Below are positions 26,588 to 35,361 of a stretch of DNA of 64,000 nt, in pieces. This stretch comes from JBBQLG01 sp038327655. Its GTDB lineage: Bacteria; Bacteroidota; Bacteroidia; Cytophagales; Spirosomataceae. The stretch spans positions 1-64,000 of the forward strand of contig JBBQLG010000002.1 in NCBI GenBank assembly GCA_038327655.1, written 5' to 3'. The position numbers were made by a program, and so were the translations under genes. The stretch's first letter is position 1; every line of letters starts with the position of its first letter. Below the pieces are notes generated by a model, which saw only the letters and a program-made list of their open reading frames with translations, did no database searches and was not told the origin of the DNA.

Positions 26588-27052
26588 TCAGCCAACCGGT
26601 ACGACGGTTGTGTGCTTGATTTCTTCCATCACGAAAAAACTGCTGATGTGCAGGATACCGGGAATGACCGAAAACTGCTCCTGATAAAACCGGTTGTAAG
26701 CAGCCATGTCGCGCACGATGATCTTGAGCAGGTAATCGAACGCGCCCGACACGCGGCTGCATTCCAGCACTTCGGGCAGTTGACACACCGTTTCGTCAAA
26801 CCCGGCGAAGGTCTCGCGGGTCTGCTTGTCGAGCGTTACCTGGCAATAGACCAGCAGGGTGTTGCCCAGCTTTTTTTTGTCCAGCAGCGTCACGTACTTC
26901 TCGATGATGCCGTCGCGTTCCAGCCGTTTAATGCGTTCATGCACCGGCGTTTTCGAGAGGTTAACGCGCTGCCCGATTTCCTGCATCGTCAGGCGGGCGT
27001 TCGTCTGTAGCAGCATCAGGATAGCACGATCCAGTTTATCCAATAATTCCAT
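26588..27052 (-). CDS. Lrp/AsnC-family transcriptional regulator
   Basis: A 154-residue feast/famine regulator. The N-terminal helix-turn-helix is RLTMQEIGQRVNLSKTPVHERIKRLERDGII and the C-terminal ligand-binding RAM domain is GNTLLVYCQVTLDKQTRETF onward. It is divergent from alanine dehydrogenase with a gap of about 170 bases, the arrangement of AldR-type regulators that control ald in response to alanine. The ATG at 27052 is preferred to a GTG one codon earlier. Confidence 0.9.
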   Translation of the reverse strand: MELLDKLDRAILMLLQTNARLTMQEIGQRVNLSKTPVHERIKRLERDGIIEKYVTLLDKKKLGNTLLVYCQVTLDKQTRETFAGFDETVCQLPEVLECSRVSGAFDYLLKIIVRDMAAYNRFYQEQFSVIPGILHISSFFVMEEIKHTTVVPVG

Positions 27053-27223
27053 CACGAACGTTTTCCGGTTATTGAAACGGGAAGATACAGCCGAAAGACT
27101 ATTTTCCCGTCGAACAGCATTTATTGGCTCTCTTTTCCTGAAATAAACTTCTTTCTCAGAAAGAATTCGGGTATGGCGTACTTTCGCAGTACAAACGTTT
27201 CACTCGAAATTACGTCCCGTCTG

Positions 27224-28357
27224 ATGGTTATTGGTGTTCCCAAAGAGATTAAAAATAATGAAAACCGCGTGGCCTTAACGCCCGCCGGTGTGGCTGAACT
27301 GCGCAAGCACGGCCATACCGTGTACATACAGGTGAACGCCGGCGAAGGCAGTGGCTTTTCCGACGAGGAGTACATTCAGGTCGGGGCCACGATGATTCCG
27401 ACCATTGAGGAAATCTACGGGCTGGCCGAGATGGTAATGAAAGTAAAGGAACCCATTGCGCAGGAGTACAACCTCATTAAAGAAGATCAACTGCTGTTTA
27501 CGTACTTCCACTTTGCCTCATCGGACGAGTTGACGCAGGCCATGATCGAGCGGAAACCCGTTTGCTTAGCCTACGAAACCGTCGAGAAAACCGACCGCAG
27601 TTTGCCGTTGCTCGTGCCAATGTCCGAAGTAGCGGGCCGGATGGCGGTGCAGGAAGGCGCGAAATATTTGGAGAAACCACAGAAAGGCCGGGGTATTTTG
27701 CTCGGTGGCGTTCCGGGCGTGAAACCCGCCAACGTGCTTATTCTGGGTGGTGGTATCGTCGGCACACAGGCCGCAAAAATGGCCGCTGGTTTGGGTGCCC
27801 GCGTCACCATTATGGATGTGAGCCTGCCCCGGCTCCGCTACCTGTCGGACATCATGCCCGAAAACGTGGACACGATGATGTCTAACGAATACAACATCCG
27901 CGATATGGTCCGCACATCGGACCTGATTGTGGGGGCCGTGCTGATTCCGGGTGCCAAGGCTCCGCACCTGATCACCCGCGACATGCTGAAACTGATGCGT
28001 CCCGGCACGGTATTGGTCGACGTAGCGGTGGATCAGGGTGGCTGCATTGAAACCTGCCGCCCCACGACCCACGAAGACCCGACGTTTGTGATTGACGACG
28101 TGGTGCATTACTGCGTGGCCAACATGCCGGGCGCCGTACCCTATACCTCAACGCTGGCCCTCACCAATGCCACGTTGCCCTACGCCCTGCAACTGGCCAA
28201 CAAAGGCTGGCAGCGGGCCTGCCGCGACAACGCCGAACTGAAAGCCGGACTGAACGTGGTGGGTGGGCAAATCGTGTACAAGGGCGTTGCCGATGCGTTC
28301 GGCCTGCCCCTGACCGATGTCAATGAGATGTTAAACGCCGAAGCCATCGACGCATAG
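27224..28357 (+). CDS. ald: Alanine dehydrogenase
   Basis: A 377-residue NAD-dependent enzyme that interconverts L-alanine and pyruvate plus ammonia. It starts MVIGVPKEIKNNENRVALTPAGV, the standard family opening. The Rossmann segment is NVLILGGGIVGTQAAKMAAGLGARVTIMD, and the late YTSTLALTNATLPYA segment is conserved. The divergent Lrp/AsnC regulator probably controls it. The TACTTTCG at 27179-27186 is a possible -7 box. A bidirectional terminator follows. Confidence 0.95.
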   Translation: MVIGVPKEIKNNENRVALTPAGVAELRKHGHTVYIQVNAGEGSGFSDEEYIQVGATMIPTIEEIYGLAEMVMKVKEPIAQEYNLIKEDQLLFTYFHFASSDELTQAMIERKPVCLAYETVEKTDRSLPLLVPMSEVAGRMAVQEGAKYLEKPQKGRGILLGGVPGVKPANVLILGGGIVGTQAAKMAAGLGARVTIMDVSLPRLRYLSDIMPENVDTMMSNEYNIRDMVRTSDLIVGAVLIPGAKAPHLITRDMLKLMRPGTVLVDVAVDQGGCIETCRPTTHEDPTFVIDDVVHYCVANMPGAVPYTSTLALTNATLPYALQLANKGWQRACRDNAELKAGLNVVGGQIVYKGVADAFGLPLTDVNEMLNAEAIDA

Positions 28358-28384
28358 TTAATAACACTTTACTTCATCAGCAAA

Positions 28385-28420
28385 GCGGCCCGGTTCATCT
28401 GAATCGGGCCGCGCCTTTTT
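28385..28420 (+). terminator. Terminator between ald and the small convergent gene
   Basis: GCGGCCCG (28385-28392) and CGGGCCGC (28405-28412) pair, with a further TTCA/TGAA inside, followed by a T run at 28415-28419. It overlaps the 3' end of the convergent gene. Confidence 0.75.
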
Positions 28421-28709
28421 CTAATGGGTATTGCTTTACTAATTCGTGCCATTCGTCATCGAGTGAGCCGGTAAAGACGGGTTTTTTCGCCCGGCGATAC
28501 CAGTACCCGGCGTTGAATTGATCGCCCTCTTTGCGGTGCAAATACGCGTGCAGGTGGTCGTAGTCGGGAGTACCCTCACGGCTTTGAGCAATGGCGTGTG
28601 CCCGCTCCCAATGGCCGTTCGCATCGTGCCAGAGGGCTTCCGGTACCGGTTTTAGGCCCGTTGGCGGTTTCGGCCCGGTCAGTGATTCGGTGAAAGCGTC
28701 GTACGTCAT
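28395..28709 (-). CDS. Small conserved-looking hypothetical protein
   Basis: A 104-residue protein of unknown function with no signal or membrane segment. The sequence (ALWHDANGHWERAHAIAQSR, HLHAYLHRKEGDQFNAGYWYRRA) is rich in Trp, His and Tyr and reads like a compact helical domain. Codon use is ordinary and the frame is well defended. The ATG at 28709 gives MTYDAF; earlier in-frame codons are less likely. Function unknown. Confidence 0.65.
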   Translation of the reverse strand: MTYDAFTESLTGPKPPTGLKPVPEALWHDANGHWERAHAIAQSREGTPDYDHLHAYLHRKEGDQFNAGYWYRRAKKPVFTGSLDDEWHELVKQYPLEKGAARFR

Positions 28710-28753
28710 ATTGAGGTTGAGTAGCAAAAAGGCAGGTTTTAGTAGCATTATAG

Positions 28754-28900
28754 TAGCCCACCCGTTTTAACGGTGGGCCAACGCAAAGTTGTCCATCGTT
28801 TCAGAACCGTTTCAACGGTTTATCCGCCACCAAACCGTTGAAACGGTTCCTGAACGGACATGCATTCGCCTGATAAATCCACGGCTGAAGCCGTGGGCTA
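28754..28900. repeat. Cluster of three palindromes
   Basis: Three hairpins lie in about 145 bases: GCCCACC (28756-28762) with GGTGGGC (28772-28778); a perfect 16-bp pair at 28804-28819 and 28834-28849; and CCACGGCT (28879-28886) with AGCCGTGG (28889-28896). The outermost TAGCCCAC and GTGGGCTA can also pair, closing the whole unit. It looks like a composite REP-type element between guaA and the small gene. Confidence 0.7.
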
Positions 28901-28907
28901 ATACAAA

Positions 28908-30440
28908 TTACTCCCACTCAATCGTGGCGGGTGGTTTGGACGAGATGTCGTACACCACGCGGTTCACGCCTTTTACTTTGTTGATAATCTCGTTGGAAAT
29001 ATCGGCTAAGAACTCGTAGGGTAAATGCGCCCAGTCGGCGGTCATGCCATCGACACTGGTTACGGCCCGGAGCGCGACAACTTTTTCGTACGTCCGTTCG
29101 TCGCCCATGACGCCGACCGACTGTACCGGCAACAGCATCGCACCGGCCTGCCAGACCTTGTCGTAGAGGTTTTCGCGCTTCAGCCCGTCGATGAACAGGG
29201 CGTCGACTTCCTGCAAAATCTGCACTTTGTCGGGCGTGATGTCGCCCAGAATCCGAATCGCCAAACCGGGGCCGGGGAAGGGGTGACGGCTCAGGATGTG
29301 ATCGGGAATGCCGAGCGTTTTACCCACCAGCCGCACCTCGTCTTTAAACAGCGTGTTGAGCGGCTCCACCACCTTCAGCTTCATGAAATCGGGCAGACCG
29401 CCCACGTTGTGGTGTGATTTGATGGTCGCCGACGGGCCTTTCACTGAGATGGATTCGATGACATCCGGGTAAATGGTGCCCTGTCCGAGCCAGCTTACGC
29501 CCTCGATGAGGTGGGCTTCCTGGTCGAACACGTCGATAAACGTTTTACCGATGGCTTTGCGCTTTGCTTCGGGATCGGTCAGGCCGGTCAGCGCGTGGTA
29601 GAACTGGTCTTTGGCATCGACGCCTTTCACGTTCAGGCCCAGCGTTTTGTACGAGTCGATGACCCCGGCGAACTCATTTTTCCGCAGCAGGCCGTTATCG
29701 ACAAAGATGCAGTACAGGTTTGGCCCGATCGCCCGGTGAATGAGCATAGCCGCGACCGACGAATCGACCCCGCCCGACAGACCCATCACGACCTTGTCGT
29801 CGCCGAGTCTGGCCTTCAGTTCGGCGATGGTGGTTTCGACAAACGAGTCGGCTGTCCAGTTTTGGGAACAGCCGCAAATATCGACCACGAAGTTTTTGAG
29901 CAACGTTTTCCCCTGTAATGAATGCGTCACTTCGGGGTGAAACTGAATCCCGAACGTCGGTTCTCCTTCGACCTGAAAAGCGGCAACATGGACCGTTTCG
30001 GTCGAAGCAATGATGTTGAACTCGTCGGGGATGCTGGTAATGGTGTCGGCGTGTGACATCCAGACCTGCGAATGCGGATCAATGCCGTGCATCAGCGGGT
30101 TAGTGGTATCGACGGTGCTGAGTTTGGCCCGGCCGTATTCGCGGATGGCCGACGCTTTTACTTCGCCACCGCTGGTATGCGCGAGTAACTGCGCCCCGTA
30201 GCAGATGCCCAAAAGCGGCATTTTGTGACGGAAGGCCGCTATGTGAACGTTTGGTGAATCATCATCGCGGACGGACGACGGACTCCCCGACAGGATAACA
30301 CCTTTGGTGTCGGGACTGATTTCGGGGAGTTTGTTGTAGGGGTGGATTTCGCAGTACACGTTTAATTCCCGAACCCGGCGGGCAATAAGCTGCGTGTATT
30401 GAGAACCGAAATCGATAATCAGGATTTGCTCGGTGGTCAT
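28908..30440 (-). CDS. guaA: GMP synthase (glutamine-hydrolysing)
   Basis: A 510-residue cytoplasmic enzyme that aminates XMP to GMP. The class I glutamine amidotransferase domain (residues 1-190) has the nucleophile in LLGICYGAQLLAH and the His/Glu in FGIQFHPEVTHS. The ATP pyrophosphatase domain has the P-loop VMGLSGGVDSSVAA, and the C-terminal dimerisation domain ends DISSKPPATIEWE, the universal GuaA ending. A minus-strand TAACTTTG box (30458-30465) lies 18 bases upstream. Confidence 0.98.
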   Translation of the reverse strand: MTTEQILIIDFGSQYTQLIARRVRELNVYCEIHPYNKLPEISPDTKGVILSGSPSSVRDDDSPNVHIAAFRHKMPLLGICYGAQLLAHTSGGEVKASAIREYGRAKLSTVDTTNPLMHGIDPHSQVWMSHADTITSIPDEFNIIASTETVHVAAFQVEGEPTFGIQFHPEVTHSLQGKTLLKNFVVDICGCSQNWTADSFVETTIAELKARLGDDKVVMGLSGGVDSSVAAMLIHRAIGPNLYCIFVDNGLLRKNEFAGVIDSYKTLGLNVKGVDAKDQFYHALTGLTDPEAKRKAIGKTFIDVFDQEAHLIEGVSWLGQGTIYPDVIESISVKGPSATIKSHHNVGGLPDFMKLKVVEPLNTLFKDEVRLVGKTLGIPDHILSRHPFPGPGLAIRILGDITPDKVQILQEVDALFIDGLKRENLYDKVWQAGAMLLPVQSVGVMGDERTYEKVVALRAVTSVDGMTADWAHLPYEFLADISNEIINKVKGVNRVVYDISSKPPATIEWE

Positions 30441-30457
30441 AATGCGTCTCTAAAGCA

Positions 30458-30465
30458 CAAAGTTA
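30458..30465 (-). promoter_or_regulatory. Candidate -7 promoter element of guaA
   Basis: The minus strand reads TAACTTTG, matching TAnnTTTG, 18 bases before the guaA start. No good -33 TTG is seen at the expected distance, so confidence is low. Confidence 0.3.
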
Positions 30466-30532
30466 GGCGTTTTAGGCAAACCGGCGTAAAAACCAGCCGT
30501 CGGTATATCGGTACATTGTAGTTGGGTATTTA

Positions 30533-30587
30533 ACCACACCGGGCTTTAACGGCAGCCGGTACCCCGGAGTGGATTGTCCGGCGTGGT
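30533..30587. repeat. Imperfect palindrome upstream of guaA
   Basis: ACCACACCGG (30533-30542) and CCGGCGTGGT (30578-30587) pair with one mismatch. The interior has CTTTAAC and CCGGTACCCCGG. It recalls the larger CCGGGTTTTAACCCGG element at 10778-10856. Confidence 0.45.
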
Positions 30588-30620
30588 ATAGCATACGCTA
30601 CTAATGCAACTCCAGCTTCT

Positions 30621-31661
30621 TTACCGCCCGCCTTTCTCGATAACAATTGGCTCCTGATCGGGTACCGCATCAAACAGGAAAACAGACTCTTTCTTCATGA
30701 ATGGAATAGCCCGCCCTCCCTGCCGAATCGCCTTTATCGGCCAGCGGGGAGCCGCAATGCGCAGGGTGAGCGGCTGATTCCAGATTGTAGTGTCGGTCAG
30801 GGTATCGGATAAGGCGAGCGTCCAGGTTTTCTGGTCTTCGGCCATAACCTGTAACCGGGCGCAGTTGCGTTCCTTGTGGTATTTCAGTACCTGAACAAAA
30901 GGCGCGATCCATAATGAATCACGGCGTTGCTGGTAAGCCTCCAGATGGCGTCTGAAATCGTCCGTTTTCACAATCAGCCAGCCGTTTTCGATGCCGTGAT
31001 ACGTCGTTACGTACCAGCCGCCCGCCCGAATGGTCGAATCCAACTGCTGCGGCACATCGGATGGTTTGCTCCACGGGCCGTGCATGGCACTGTTGATGGT
31101 AAAATAACTATCCTCCGACGTGGCAAAGTCGTACGGATTGTAGGGTTCCGGCCGGTTGCGGGTGGCGCGGGCACCGATAAACTGTTTTTGGACAAACGTT
31201 CGTACCCGGCGTTCGTCTGGTGTCGATAGACCGCCGACACCGTTGGGATAGGCATGCGTCAGGGTTTTGGCGGAGGGAATTTGGGCGTCAATCAACTGGT
31301 TTGCCTCCACCAACTGCGCAGTCAGGCTGTCGTCGGGGAGTTTAGTCAGCAGCAGGTGACCGGTCGTGTGGTTGGCGATTTCATGCCCCGCCTGAGCCGC
31401 TTCCCGGATTAGTTTCCAGCCGCCTAACTGACCGGGGATAAAGTTAGTGGTCAGGAAAAACGTACCGGTAAAGCCCGCCCGGTTCATCAGCGGCAGAGCT
31501 TGCGTAAACTGCCCGTTCATGGCATCATCGAACGTGATCGACGCAGCCGCTTTTTTACCGCCCAGCCAGGGCGCAATTGTGTACGACAGCGGAGTTGTCT
31601 GCGCCAGTGACGGTACGGACATCAGCAATAACATCAACTGCGCAAGGAACATCTTCTTCAT
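30621..31661 (-). CDS. Secreted polysaccharide deacetylase-family protein
   Basis: A 346-residue protein with a signal peptide (MKKMFLAQLMLLLMSVPSLAQ) and a NodB-type deacetylase domain: AASITFDDAMN holds the catalytic Asp and metal Asp, and HEIANHTTGH the two metal-binding His. A C-terminal beta-rich region (residues about 260-346) follows. Substrates of this group are N- or O-acetyl groups on glycans. It is 16 bases downstream of the FAD oxidoreductase gene on the same strand, so they may share a transcript. The ATG at 31661 begins the signal peptide. Confidence 0.85.
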   Translation of the reverse strand: MKKMFLAQLMLLLMSVPSLAQTTPLSYTIAPWLGGKKAAASITFDDAMNGQFTQALPLMNRAGFTGTFFLTTNFIPGQLGGWKLIREAAQAGHEIANHTTGHLLLTKLPDDSLTAQLVEANQLIDAQIPSAKTLTHAYPNGVGGLSTPDERRVRTFVQKQFIGARATRNRPEPYNPYDFATSEDSYFTINSAMHGPWSKPSDVPQQLDSTIRAGGWYVTTYHGIENGWLIVKTDDFRRHLEAYQQRRDSLWIAPFVQVLKYHKERNCARLQVMAEDQKTWTLALSDTLTDTTIWNQPLTLRIAAPRWPIKAIRQGGRAIPFMKKESVFLFDAVPDQEPIVIEKGGR

Positions 31662-31677
31662 CGGACAAACTGGAATT

Positions 31678-32811
31678 TTAAACGCGTTCGGTCGGGGAAA
31701 TGCTGATGACACTGCCGTGGGTTTGGCGCATGACGCCCCGCAGCATGGGTTTGAACGCCCCAAAGGTTGTTGCTGCCAGTTCGGACAGCCATTCGTCGCC
31801 GAAGAGTTTTTGCACCGTGCGGCCCACCCACAGCCGCCGGGCGAAGCGGTCGCGCCACCCCGTCTGGTAGCGTTGTTCCAACTCCGAACGGGTCAGTTTT
31901 CCCTGTAAGAACTGGTCGGTGAGGCTGCTGACGAGTTTCGCGCCGTGAATCGCCATCGCCATGCCGTTGCCGCAGAGGGGCGTAATCAACCCCGCCGAAT
32001 CGCCCGCCATCAGAATGTGGTTTTCAACGGCCTGCTTGGGGGCAAACGAAATCTCGTTAATGACTTCGGGTTTGTCGTACAGAAACTCCGCGTGCTCGAA
32101 GACCGCCTTCAGGTGTGGATTCTGGTAGAGAACCGCCCGTTCCATATCGGGAATGTTGCCGTGCTGCCGCAGGTTTTCACGGGTGGTGAGGTAACAGACG
32201 CAGAATTTATCATCTTCGATGGCCGACATGCCGCAGTACCCGTCATGGAAATTATGCAGCGCAATCAGGTCCGTCGGGTAATCCATGGCAACGTGATATT
32301 TCACGCCAATGTACGGCGAGGGCTGCTGCATAAACGCCCGGTCGAGTTGCTTATCGAGTTTGGAGCGTTTGCCGAACGTGCCGATGACCTGCCGGGCCGT
32401 GAGCGTCTGATCGGCCAGTTCAACCGTAAACGCATTATCCGCAACCGTGACGTTATCAACCTGTTTGCCAAGGATAAACCGCACCCCGGCGGCCTGCGCC
32501 AGTTGGTAGAGTTCGTAATCCAGCGTGTAGCGGCTGATCCCGAAACCACCCAGATCGAGCGGGGCATTCAGGAGTTTGCCCGATGGTGAGCTGAACTGAA
32601 ACCGCGTAATGTCGGCCGCGCCCAGACCCGCCAGATCGACGCCCAGCGATTCGACGTAAGACCTGACTTCGTTGGATACGTATTCGCCACAGACTTTGTG
32701 GAACGGGTACGTTTTGCGCTCAATCAGGGTTACGGCGTGGTGCTGCCGGGCCAGTTCGATGGCACTGACCAAACCCGCCAAACCCCCGCCGATGATAATT
32801 ACGTCCTGCAT
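31678..32811 (-). CDS. FAD-dependent oxidoreductase (geranylgeranyl-reductase-like)
   Basis: A 377-residue flavoprotein. The N-terminal dinucleotide-binding motif is VIIIGGGLAGLVSAIELARQ, with the acidic end LIERK, and the second FAD motif is HILMAGDSAGLITPLCGNGMAMAIHGA. The segment FHKVCGEYVSNE and the overall layout are those of the p-hydroxybenzoate hydroxylase / geranylgeranyl reductase group, which in Bacteroidota often serves lipid or pigment synthesis. No pigment genes are nearby, so the substrate is open. Confidence 0.82.
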   Translation of the reverse strand: MQDVIIIGGGLAGLVSAIELARQHHAVTLIERKTYPFHKVCGEYVSNEVRSYVESLGVDLAGLGAADITRFQFSSPSGKLLNAPLDLGGFGISRYTLDYELYQLAQAAGVRFILGKQVDNVTVADNAFTVELADQTLTARQVIGTFGKRSKLDKQLDRAFMQQPSPYIGVKYHVAMDYPTDLIALHNFHDGYCGMSAIEDDKFCVCYLTTRENLRQHGNIPDMERAVLYQNPHLKAVFEHAEFLYDKPEVINEISFAPKQAVENHILMAGDSAGLITPLCGNGMAMAIHGAKLVSSLTDQFLQGKLTRSELEQRYQTGWRDRFARRLWVGRTVQKLFGDEWLSELAATTFGAFKPMLRGVMRQTHGSVISISPTERV

Positions 32812-32828
32812 AGTGGGAAAACAGCCTG

Positions 32829-32861
32829 TTTGATAAACGGTTCAGAAATCGGTTATTTTTG
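32829..32861 (+). promoter_or_regulatory. Promoter directly before the GH13-like gene
   Basis: TTTG at 32829-32832 and TATTTTTG at 32854-32861 fit the Bacteroidota -33/-7 consensus with a 21-base spacer. The ATG at 32865 is only three bases past the -7 box, so transcription would begin at or inside the start codon: a candidate leaderless mRNA. Confidence 0.55.
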
Positions 32862-32864
32862 CCC

Positions 32865-34814
32865 ATGCAGTTTTCCAATACCCATTTTGCTTCGTATCAG
32901 TCGGGGCAGACGTCGTTCGTGCCCAACCTGCCGCCCCAGACGGCCGTTCAGTTTTCGGTGCAGCAAACCCTCGATCTGCTCCACCATCGCTACGGCACCG
33001 ACGCCATACGCCAGGCACTCGACCCCAACCAGACCATCGACAGCCCCCGGCAGGGCGAACCGGATTCGTCATGGCTGAAACGGAGTAACATGGTGGGCAT
33101 TAACGTGCGGACTATCGGCTCGTTTTTCAACGTCGTCAGTTATGCGCTCACGCTGCCCGCCCCCCACGATAGCATCCATTTGCTACCCATCTGGGAGCCG
33201 GGCGTGGTCGGCAGTTTGTACGGCATGGTAAGCTGGCACCTGAACCCGGAGTTTTTCAGCGGCCAGTTGCAGGCGTTTTTGCCCGCGCTGAACACGGTCG
33301 AAAAACAGTTGAAAGTGGTCGTAAACCTGCTGCACCTGATGGGCCGGACGGTGGGTATGGACGTGATTCCGCACACGGACCGGTTTTCGGAAATGGTGCT
33401 GGCCTATCCCCGGTTTTTCGAGTGGGTACAGCGGTCCGACGCCCGGATGATGAATCATACCGAACAGGTTTGTCTATCCGTTGAAGAAGCTATCTGGCAG
33501 TTTTTGCAACTGAACGGCGCGGCCGACGGAACACCCCTGACGTTCGGGAAAGACCTATTTTTTGCGCCCGAAAGCTGGCTGATTTCCGACGCGAAACGAC
33601 ACGGAATTTTGTTCGGAGCCGCCAATGACTACGACGGGCGATTGCAGCGTCGGCTTAAACTCATCAGCCACCTGATTCGGGTGGGCTACGAAACGCTGCC
33701 CATGACGATGGCCCCGCCGTATCGGGGTCTGCACATCAACGCTAATGACTTCGTGCGCGATGAGTTCGGACAGATCTGGTACCAGTACGCCTTCGATGCG
33801 CCACAGGCGTTTTCGCGGGTGTTCGGCCCGCTGGCGCGGTACAAGTTTTACCAGTCGCACGACAACAACGCCAACTGGCAACTCGACTTCGATCGGCCCA
33901 ACGTACCCGCCTGGGATTACATCGGGCAGAAATATTACGACGTACAGCAAGCCTACAACCTCGACTTTATGCGGGGCGACATGGCCCACGTGCAACTTCG
34001 TCCCGACGGTGTTCCGGCCGAACCCGATCCGTTTTACGACCCGCTGCGGTACGTAAAACACTACGTTCAGCGCGGGACCAATACCCGGCCGGGCGTTCCG
34101 CATTTCGGATTTTTCGCCGAAACGTTTCTGGCCCCACCCGACACGATGGGCTATGGCAACGAGCCGGACCACCTCGACGCCATCGACGCGGACTCGACGC
34201 TGGGCGATTTACAGTCGTGCATGGTCGGTTCGGAAACGTTTACGGAGCGATTTGCGGCTTATTACGACTGGCTGAAAACGCGCCGGTTCGCGCCCAACTT
34301 CACCGTGATGACGGCGGATAAGGACGACCCGCGTTTCGATGAATTTTACCGCACCGGCAACGTGTTCCGGTACTTCACGGCCCTGTTCCTGACCGATATG
34401 CCGAGCTACGTTGGGCTGGGTTTCGAGGTGCGCAACGAACACGAACAGCGCGGCCTGAACGAAGAATACACCAAGCTTTACGTCTTCCGCATCACCGACG
34501 ACGCCGAAACGGATAAGGTGACGCACGGCCCGTTCGTCTGGGGGCGTAACCAGGAGCAGTTTGCGTCTATTCAGCGCATCCGGGCGTTTGCGGAGTCGAT
34601 CTGGGGGGAAATAAGTGGTAAAGAAACGCGCTGGCTGGTGGCACCCGGCGCAGCAGACTATGTCGTCTGGACACACGCTCTGGAACCAAAATACGTGTTT
34701 GCCGCCAGCCTGACGGGGCAATTACCGGACGAACTGCCGGGCGTTCCGGCGGGCGCAGTGATGTTTGCCGGGGGCAGTTGCCGGGTAATCCGGCGGGTTG
34801 ATTCTGAGGGATAA
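32865..34814 (+). CDS. Divergent GH13-like (alpha-amylase superfamily) protein
   Basis: A 649-residue protein without signal peptide, so cytoplasmic. The four GH13 signature regions can be found in order: GMDVIPHTDRF (Asp166, region I), LDFMRGDMAHVQ (Asp372, nucleophile position), FFAETFLAPP (Glu419, acid/base position) and MTADKDDPRF (Asp487/488, region IV, where NHD is usual). The early IHLLPIWEP also fits a barrel strand. It differs strongly from normal amylases between these sites. A role in glucan or sucrose-type sugar metabolism is possible but not shown. Monocistronic, with a promoter abutting the start. Confidence 0.6.
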   Translation: MQFSNTHFASYQSGQTSFVPNLPPQTAVQFSVQQTLDLLHHRYGTDAIRQALDPNQTIDSPRQGEPDSSWLKRSNMVGINVRTIGSFFNVVSYALTLPAPHDSIHLLPIWEPGVVGSLYGMVSWHLNPEFFSGQLQAFLPALNTVEKQLKVVVNLLHLMGRTVGMDVIPHTDRFSEMVLAYPRFFEWVQRSDARMMNHTEQVCLSVEEAIWQFLQLNGAADGTPLTFGKDLFFAPESWLISDAKRHGILFGAANDYDGRLQRRLKLISHLIRVGYETLPMTMAPPYRGLHINANDFVRDEFGQIWYQYAFDAPQAFSRVFGPLARYKFYQSHDNNANWQLDFDRPNVPAWDYIGQKYYDVQQAYNLDFMRGDMAHVQLRPDGVPAEPDPFYDPLRYVKHYVQRGTNTRPGVPHFGFFAETFLAPPDTMGYGNEPDHLDAIDADSTLGDLQSCMVGSETFTERFAAYYDWLKTRRFAPNFTVMTADKDDPRFDEFYRTGNVFRYFTALFLTDMPSYVGLGFEVRNEHEQRGLNEEYTKLYVFRITDDAETDKVTHGPFVWGRNQEQFASIQRIRAFAESIWGEISGKETRWLVAPGAADYVVWTHALEPKYVFAASLTGQLPDELPGVPAGAVMFAGGSCRVIRRVDSEG

Positions 34815-34846
34815 ATGTGTTACTTTTCTAAAAAACCAATAGCACA

Positions 34847-35341
34847 ATGGAAGCAACAATCAACGAGCCGGTTTCTGTCCCTGAACCCCTCACGCCCTAC
34901 GAACTCGAACGCGGTAAACCCATGCCCAGTTTTAATCATGCTATTATTCAGGCCAGAATTTCACAACAACTTTTGAACGGGTACGAAGAAGAATATACAG
35001 TTGGCAGTGAACTGTCGCTGGATGCTACCACTCCACCAACGGTGCCAGACCTGTGCATATACCCCAAAACGCCCATGAACTGGCTGGATGATCAAGTAAG
35101 CGTATCAAAGGTGCTGTTGACGGTGGTCGAAATAATTCCGCCTTCACAGACAATTACGGAACTGACTAAGAAAGCACAGCTTTTTTTTACTATCGGTGTA
35201 GCGTCTTACTGGCTCGTACAGCCAACGTTCCGGTCGGGCGTTATTATGCAGCCTGCCGCCGACGAGCTGGTTTTTCACAACGACATACTCACCGATCCGA
35301 CCAACGGCATTTCCATTGATCTCAAAAAAGTGTTTCGGTAG
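34847..35341 (+). CDS. Uma2-family (PD-(D/E)XK fold) nuclease-like protein
   Basis: A 164-residue protein of the Uma2 family, a PD-(D/E)XK nuclease fold abundant in cyanobacteria and Cytophagales; the biological role is unknown. Visible sites are YELERGKPMP, VGSELSLDATTPPTVPDLCIYP (the PD motif) and VVEIIPPSQTITELTKKAQLF (the ExK-like motif), then GVASYWLVQP. It starts 32 bases after the GH13-like gene and is followed 20 bases later by a GIY-YIG gene. Confidence 0.85.
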   Translation: MEATINEPVSVPEPLTPYELERGKPMPSFNHAIIQARISQQLLNGYEEEYTVGSELSLDATTPPTVPDLCIYPKTPMNWLDDQVSVSKVLLTVVEIIPPSQTITELTKKAQLFFTIGVASYWLVQPTFRSGVIMQPAADELVFHNDILTDPTNGISIDLKKVFR

Positions 35342-35361
35342 ACCACACAACTTATAATAGT

